64,000 bases of DNA, from positions 2,232,001-2,296,000 of the forward strand of contig NC_005363.1 of assembly GCF_000196175.1 (NCBI RefSeq), written 5' to 3'. The notes below the pieces were generated by a model. That model made no database searches and was not told the origin of the DNA. It was given only the letters and a program-made list of their open reading frames with translations. Positions within the stretch are counted from its first letter, which is position 1. Every line of letters begins with the position of its first letter. The stretch is from Bdellovibrio bacteriovorus HD100 (GTDB taxonomy: Bacteria > Bdellovibrionota > Bdellovibrionia > Bdellovibrionales > Bdellovibrionaceae). Below, piece by piece: positions 59,870-64,000 of this stretch. The position numbers were made by a program, and so were the translations under genes.

Positions 59870-60610
59870 CTACTTTTGGGGATAGGCTTCTTTCAAAAAC
59901 TCAAGACTGCGAACACCGAACCAGGAATAGGATTCCCCGTTGACGATCGCTCCATCAATATCCAGCGCCTTCAGGTCAGAAATCTTTTTCTGAAAAGGAT
60001 AAGGCTCGGAAGAAAATAAATAAAAGGCGTTCTTGAAGTCTTCCAACTCCACCACCGGATACTTGTCACCTTCGGGGAATGCGGCCACCTTGGCTCCCAG
60101 TTTTTCCAGCACCGAGCCGATGTAAGTCTCGCGGCTGACACTCATCCAGGGTTTTTTCCAGATCAGATAAAGGACTTCGTCATAGCTCTTTCCCGGTGGG
60201 CGCACCCACTCCAAAAAGCCCGGGATCTTTTGCAGATCCCACTTCAGCGGCGCGGCCTCGACCAGATCCAAGGCCTCCACCGACATTTCCATCAACTGGG
60301 GATTTTCAAAGTGCTCCCCTAGGCGGGCCAGCTCTTTTTGCAGGGACTCGAGGGAATGCACATGGGTCGCCAGATAAGGCACCGGGCATTCTTCGGCCAT
60401 TTCCAGGGGGTTTTCTTCCTGATCCAGCAGCACCAGATCAGGCTTTAAATCCGCCACCAGATCCCAGGACACATCTTTGGTGCCCCCGACAATCGGGATG
60501 TTTGTGATCTGCTTCGGAGGATGAATGCAAAAACGCGTGCGTCCAACAACCTGAACACCGGCTTTTAAAAGTGTCTCGGTCCATGACGGAACCATACTAA
60601 CAACTCGCAC
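59870..60610 (-). CDS. BtuF-like helical-backbone metal/cobalamin-binding protein, no signal peptide
   Basis: 246 aa from the GTG at 60610, with GGAGG 6 bases upstream; ATGs further up would include the ribosome site and give no signal. The periplasmic-binding protein pattern is clear: VVSMVPSWTETLLKAG, VGRTRFCIHPP, and PDLVLLDQEENP with a helical backbone. Relatives include cobalamin- and iron-binding receptors of ABC importers, which are exported; this one starts without a signal, as do some cytoplasmic relatives. No permease or ATPase gene is nearby. Confidence 0.82.
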   Translation of the reverse strand: MRVVSMVPSWTETLLKAGVQVVGRTRFCIHPPKQITNIPIVGGTKDVSWDLVADLKPDLVLLDQEENPLEMAEECPVPYLATHVHSLESLQKELARLGEHFENPQLMEMSVEALDLVEAAPLKWDLQKIPGFLEWVRPPGKSYDEVLYLIWKKPWMSVSRETYIGSVLEKLGAKVAAFPEGDKYPVVELEDFKNAFYLFSSEPYPFQKKISDLKALDIDGAIVNGESYSWFGVRSLEFLKEAYPQK

Positions 60611-60777
60611 AATAGTCCTCCGAAAGCCCATTCTAAACGCCCCCCATCTCCCAAAGCAATAAAAACGGCCCACAACATAAGCACTCTGCGGTGTATTTTG
60701 AACTGCCTCTAGTCAAAACTTGACCCCGCTGGCAGAGAGGACAAGTATGTTTTTTTTCTATTTTGAATGAGGTATTT

Positions 60778-62070
60778 ATGACGCAACTTTTCCCTCTGAA
60801 CGAGAAGCCATCCTTGAGCCCGTACAAAAAAGGCGATGTCCTGGTCCTGTTCGGCGAGCTTTTCACTCGTGGATATGCCAACGGTTTGGTTGAAGAGGCT
60901 GAGCGCCGTGGAATGACAATTGTTCGTGCCACCGTGGGCCGCCGTGAAAAAGACGGTACTTTGCGTGCCCTGAATGCCGAAGAAACCGCCAACATCCCGG
61001 CTCCGTTCATCAACGTGCCGATGGAGGCCGGCTTTGACATGGAGCCAGATTCTAAAGGCGTGACTCCTTGCCAGCAGTTGGAAGGCGTCAAAATGAGCGA
61101 ATGGGACAAGGTCCAATTGGACTGGTCTTCCATCGAAGAATCCCAGAAAAATGGCACCGCCCGTTTCAAAAAAAACACCGAACTTTTCCTGAATGAACTG
61201 GAACAATACATCCCGGCGGGTGCCAATGTTCTGTTTGCGCACCTGATGGCGGGCGGCGTTCCGCGCACGAAAGTGATCATGCCGGTTTTGAACCGCGTTG
61301 CCAAAGGCACCGGGGATCGCCACATTTCTTCCCAGGCTTTGATGGATTCTGAAATCGGAAAGCTTTGCCTGAAAAACTTCCAGGACGTCACCGCGGATAC
61401 CTTCAAGCATCTGGTTGATCTTTCCACCCCACTGCGCAAAAAACTGGAAGCTTCCGGCAGCCACGTTTCTTACACGGCTTACGGATACCACGGCACCGAA
61501 GTACTGATCCGTGGCCAGTACAAATGGCAGACTTACACGTGCTACTTCCAGGGTTGGGCAAAAATGGCATTGGAAAAACACGCCGAAGACTTTGCAAAAC
61601 AAGGTATTCACTGCTGCGTTTACAACTGCCCAGAGATCCTGACGAACTCAAGCTCCATCTTCCAAGGTGTTGAAGTATCACTTTACCCTTTGATCGCAGC
61701 TATCCATAAAGACGCGGGTGACAAGAAACACGCTGAACAGGTTCTGAACGACTGCAAGGCGCTTCTAAAAGATGACGTAACACTTGAACAAATCATCAAA
61801 ACCACTGACGACTACTTGACCAATGATCTGACTTTGGAGTTCACCAAATTCGAAAAATGGCCTCAACACTCCCGTCAGGATCAAATGGAGTACATGCTGA
61901 AAAACTCAGATGCCCTGTTTGATATGCACAAAGACCCTAAGAACCTGCTGACGGCCGTGTTGTCTGAAGTGGTGTTTAAATCCTGCGGTTATGTGATGCT
62001 TCACGACTCCTGGCAGCCAAAAGCTCCGGTGGCGTGGATTGGTCACGACCTCGTAGCCCGCTGCATGTAA
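60778..62070 (+). CDS. Unrecognised 431-aa cytoplasmic protein (possible FabMG-type family)
   Basis: 431 aa from the ATG at 60778 (TGAGG 5 bases upstream). It begins with a Rossmann-like stretch, DVLVLFGELFTRGYANGLVEEA, followed by GRREKDGTLRAL. It continues through a mixed alpha/beta body with several Cys (GIHCCVYNCPEI), and ends HDLVARCM. I do not recognise a family with confidence; from memory it may be what databases call a FabMG-type enoyl-ACP reductase, which I cannot confirm. The MBL-fold hydrolase gene follows after 4 bases, so the two likely act in one pathway. Confidence 0.62.
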   Translation: MTQLFPLNEKPSLSPYKKGDVLVLFGELFTRGYANGLVEEAERRGMTIVRATVGRREKDGTLRALNAEETANIPAPFINVPMEAGFDMEPDSKGVTPCQQLEGVKMSEWDKVQLDWSSIEESQKNGTARFKKNTELFLNELEQYIPAGANVLFAHLMAGGVPRTKVIMPVLNRVAKGTGDRHISSQALMDSEIGKLCLKNFQDVTADTFKHLVDLSTPLRKKLEASGSHVSYTAYGYHGTEVLIRGQYKWQTYTCYFQGWAKMALEKHAEDFAKQGIHCCVYNCPEILTNSSSIFQGVEVSLYPLIAAIHKDAGDKKHAEQVLNDCKALLKDDVTLEQIIKTTDDYLTNDLTLEFTKFEKWPQHSRQDQMEYMLKNSDALFDMHKDPKNLLTAVLSEVVFKSCGYVMLHDSWQPKAPVAWIGHDLVARCM

Positions 62071-62074
62071 TCGT

Positions 62075-62917
62075 ATGTCAGTTCAAGCCGGAGAGAGTTG
62101 GAGTTACAACAAGTACAAGTTCCATGGAATGTCGCTGTCGGGAATCCGCACGGCGATTTCCATGCCCGAACTCTCTTTGAGCTTTGATGTCGCACAAGGC
62201 TATCCTTTCCTGATAAACTTAAAGCAATTCTTTATCAGTCACGGCCACCTTGATCACGCAGCTGGGATTCCTTACATCATCTCACAGAGAGCGATGAACT
62301 CGCTGCCGCCTGGAAAGTTCTATATGCCGGGCACGCTGGTGGAGCCTTTGGATAAGATCATGAAGCTCTGGGAGCAGATTGAAAACCACCAGTACAAGTA
62401 CGAGTTCGTTCCCGTTAAAGCCGATGACGAAATCCCGCTGAACCCCCAGGCCTTTATCAAGGTCTTCCCGACCACTCACCGAATCGAGTCCTACGGTTAC
62501 ACCCTGTTTGAAGTTCACAAAAAACTGAAAAAAGAGTACCTGGGGTTGAAACAGGACGAAATCGTAGATCTGCGCCGTCAAGGACTTGAAGTCAACGAAA
62601 CCACCAACATTCCAGTGGTCAGCTTTACCGGCGACACCCAGATCGAGTTTTTGGATTCCCGCCCCTGGGTTCGCCAAAGCAAGATCCTGATCATGGAATC
62701 CACCTATCTGGACGACAAAAAATCCGTCGAACACGCCAGAACCTGGGGTCACACCCATATTGACGAAATCATCCCGCGCCTCAAGGACATTGAGAGCGAG
62801 AAGATCGTTATTATTCATGCTTCCAGCAGATATTCAGACAAAGAGGCTTTGCGCCTGCTTCAAGAAAAAATCCCGGCAGAATACCGGGATCGTGTCGAAC
62901 TGTTTCCAGGTCGCTAA
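62075..62917 (+). CDS. Metallo-beta-lactamase-fold hydrolase (RNase Z-like)
   Basis: 280 aa, no signal. The metal site SHGHLDHAAG and later histidines (TTHRIES, SFTGDTQIEFLD, IIHASSRYS) match the RNase Z/ElaC-like branch of the MBL fold. It lacks the extended exosite of tRNase Z that I would expect, so the substrate may be different. It lies 4 bases after the unrecognised gene and ends directly against the stop of the convergent gene at 62918. The terminator of that gene is inside this one. Confidence 0.82.
   Translation: MSVQAGESWSYNKYKFHGMSLSGIRTAISMPELSLSFDVAQGYPFLINLKQFFISHGHLDHAAGIPYIISQRAMNSLPPGKFYMPGTLVEPLDKIMKLWEQIENHQYKYEFVPVKADDEIPLNPQAFIKVFPTTHRIESYGYTLFEVHKKLKKEYLGLKQDEIVDLRRQGLEVNETTNIPVVSFTGDTQIEFLDSRPWVRQSKILIMESTYLDDKKSVEHARTWGHTHIDEIIPRLKDIESEKIVIIHASSRYSDKEALRLLQEKIPAEYRDRVELFPGR
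62865..62890 (-). terminator. Terminator of the 62918-63646 gene, inside the MBL gene
   Basis: On the minus strand ATCCCGG/CCGGGAT forms a 7-bp stem with a 7-nt loop, followed by T6. It lies within the coding sequence of the convergent hydrolase, about 30 bases past the minus-strand stop. Confidence 0.75.
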
Positions 62918-63646
62918 TTAGAACAAATCGCCCAGATCCAGCCACAATTTACGGGTCTTCAACTTTTTCGTGCGGAAGTGCTCGACCCACTCAGAAGACG
63001 TACGTTTTTGCCAGTTGCTGGCCAGATTTGCTGTAAAGATCAACGGACTGTATCCCTGACCCACGATATCGCGTGGAGCCCGCAAAGCCGTCAGCATTTC
63101 AGGGCCATAGAAACCAATCACCGGGAACAAACGGTCTCTTTCACCCAGCTCACCGATGATCAAAGCACCATGCACTTGGCCTAGAATCGTGCGGCTTAGA
63201 GGACTGGAGGCTTCCGCAGGACCCGGGCCGCCTGCCGCACCGACAACAACAAGGCCGGAGTCGACTTTCTTATTCAGCAGCTCCACCAGCTCTTTGTTGG
63301 CTTCGTTGGCTCTCATATTGAAATCAAAGAAAACAAAAGCGGCGTTGTCCGGCAGGGATTCCACACGCTCGTGCAAGGAGGCCATGTCGACTTCGCCTTC
63401 TTTGGTGTACGGAGTGTAGTTCAGAATCTCGCAAGTCTTACAGGATTTAACGTAATCAGCAAAAACCGGCTTCACCTTAAGTTCGAAATCTTCCGCCTTG
63501 CCTTGGCCGAAGTAAATAACTGTGGTTTTAGAGGACGGTACCGCCGCCTGAGCCCATGTTGCTCCGCAAAAGGTAAGACTCAGAAGGCTGCCCGCCAAGA
63601 TTTTTTTAAGACTTTTGATGTCCAGAGATATGTTGCTTAATGCCAT
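62918..63646 (-). CDS. Exported protein of unknown function
   Basis: About 242 aa from the ATG at 63646, which gives a signal ending WAQA after a basic N-region. An ATG at 63715 is possible but would abut the divergent start codon. The body alternates strands and helices (VIYFGQGKAEDF, AAFVFFDFNMRANEANKE, LVVVGAAGGPGPA) in a Rossmann-like order. A CKTC pair lies in the first third. No family is recognised. The stop abuts the stop of the MBL gene. Confidence 0.68.
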   Translation of the reverse strand: MALSNISLDIKSLKKILAGSLLSLTFCGATWAQAAVPSSKTTVIYFGQGKAEDFELKVKPVFADYVKSCKTCEILNYTPYTKEGEVDMASLHERVESLPDNAAFVFFDFNMRANEANKELVELLNKKVDSGLVVVGAAGGPGPAEASSPLSRTILGQVHGALIIGELGERDRLFPVIGFYGPEMLTALRAPRDIVGQGYSPLIFTANLASNWQKRTSSEWVEHFRTKKLKTRKLWLDLGDLF

Positions 63647-63715
63647 AAAGTGAGTGTGCCCTCCCCCTTGCTTTGCTGTCGACTTTTTTAATAATTTAAT
63701 GAACAATTGCGACAT

Positions 63716-64000
63716 ATGGAGTCATGGAGCCAAGTTCAAATTTTTCACTCAGGTGACGACTTTTTCTCAAGTCTCATTCTAGATATAAGACAGGCTCGTC
63801 GTAGCGTCACCATTGAATCGTACATCTTTGCTGAAGATAAGCTGACTCAGTCGATTTTGCATGAATTGACAAATGCGCGCCAGCGCGGCTGCACCGTCAA
63901 AATCGTCGTCGATGGCTTCGGCTCCTACACTTCAATCCCTTATCTGGACCGCTTTTGCACGGACAACGGCCTGGAGCTTCGGGTTTTTCATCCGCTGCCT
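63716..64000 (+). CDS. Phospholipase D/cardiolipin synthase-like protein, 3' truncated
   Basis: Only the first 95 codons are present; the right edge cuts the gene. The visible part (VQIFHSGDDFFSSLILDI, SVTIESYIFAEDK, GCTVKIVVDGFGSY) is the N-terminal domain of PLD-superfamily proteins, as in ClsB-type cardiolipin synthases. The HKD motifs would lie beyond the window. It starts at an ATG next to the divergent gene, in CATATG. No clear ribosome site is seen. Confidence 0.72.
   Translation, partial: MESWSQVQIFHSGDDFFSSLILDIRQARRSVTIESYIFAEDKLTQSILHELTNARQRGCTVKIVVDGFGSYTSIPYLDRFCTDNGLELRVFHPLP

Noticed and set aside
1-64000. Search for CRISPR arrays, insertion sequences, prophage genes, tRNA and rRNA
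   Set aside because: By eye I found no spaced direct repeats, transposase or integrase proteins, phage structural proteins, or tRNA/rRNA-like sequence. A tRNAscan/CMscan run would be needed to exclude RNA genes formally.

Overview
The window looks like chromosomal DNA of a Bdellovibrio-type predatory bacterium (Bdellovibrionota). The G+C content is moderate. Signal-peptide proteins, lipoproteins and outer-membrane barrels are very frequent. There is an AglRQS/Glt-like motor cluster of the myxobacterial kind, and LPS-core genes are present. Species assignment is an inference from gene content, as no rRNA is present. I see no tRNA, rRNA, CRISPR array, insertion sequence or prophage. Both ends cut genes: a trypsin-like protease loses its N-terminus on the left, and a phospholipase D-like protein loses most of its length on the right.

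Left third (1-26 kb). After the protease come a MASE1 hybrid histidine kinase, a small thioesterase and a cysteine-free tandem rhodanese lipoprotein, then the pair fructose-bisphosphate aldolase-lysS. Next are a divergently transcribed NifU-like/MATE pair, an Ig-like plus FGE-like lipoprotein, an MHS-family transporter, and an ABC1-type kinase that carries an export signal. A delta-60 repeat lipoprotein, a MOSC protein, a DUF4242 protein, a deoxyhypusine-synthase-like enzyme and a methyltransferase follow. Then come two small exported proteins and the minus-strand operon tatD-tcdA-(48-aa membrane protein).

Middle (26-40 kb). DedA, an RluA-type pseudouridine synthase, an outer-membrane barrel and an exported endonuclease/phosphatase precede a minus-strand operon. 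That operon runs barrel-EF-hand lipoprotein-barrel-rRNA methyltransferase-lipoprotein. A divergent palindrome separates it from two LPS-core genes, a heptosyltransferase and waaA.

Right (40-64 kb). Ten closely packed minus-strand genes (40063-50665) form one apparent operon for an envelope-spanning, proton-driven machine. It contains an ExbB/TolQ-like protein, two ExbD/TolR-like proteins, two TPR proteins, a TonB-like AgmX/PglI C-terminal protein, an outer-membrane barrel, two lipoproteins (one with a VWA domain) and a small exported protein. Beyond it lie a ClC channel with a zinc-ribbon partner, an outer-membrane barrel overlapping a 1098-aa lipoprotein with a pore-former-like Ser/Thr segment, a PhoD-like protein lacking key metal ligands, a BtuF-like protein without a signal peptide, and an operon of an unrecognised 431-aa protein with a metallo-beta-lactamase-fold hydrolase.

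The most interesting items are the Glt-like machine with its less familiar subunits, the barrel/giant-lipoprotein pair, several apparent pseudo-enzymes of the cell envelope, and transcription terminators that lie inside convergent coding sequences.
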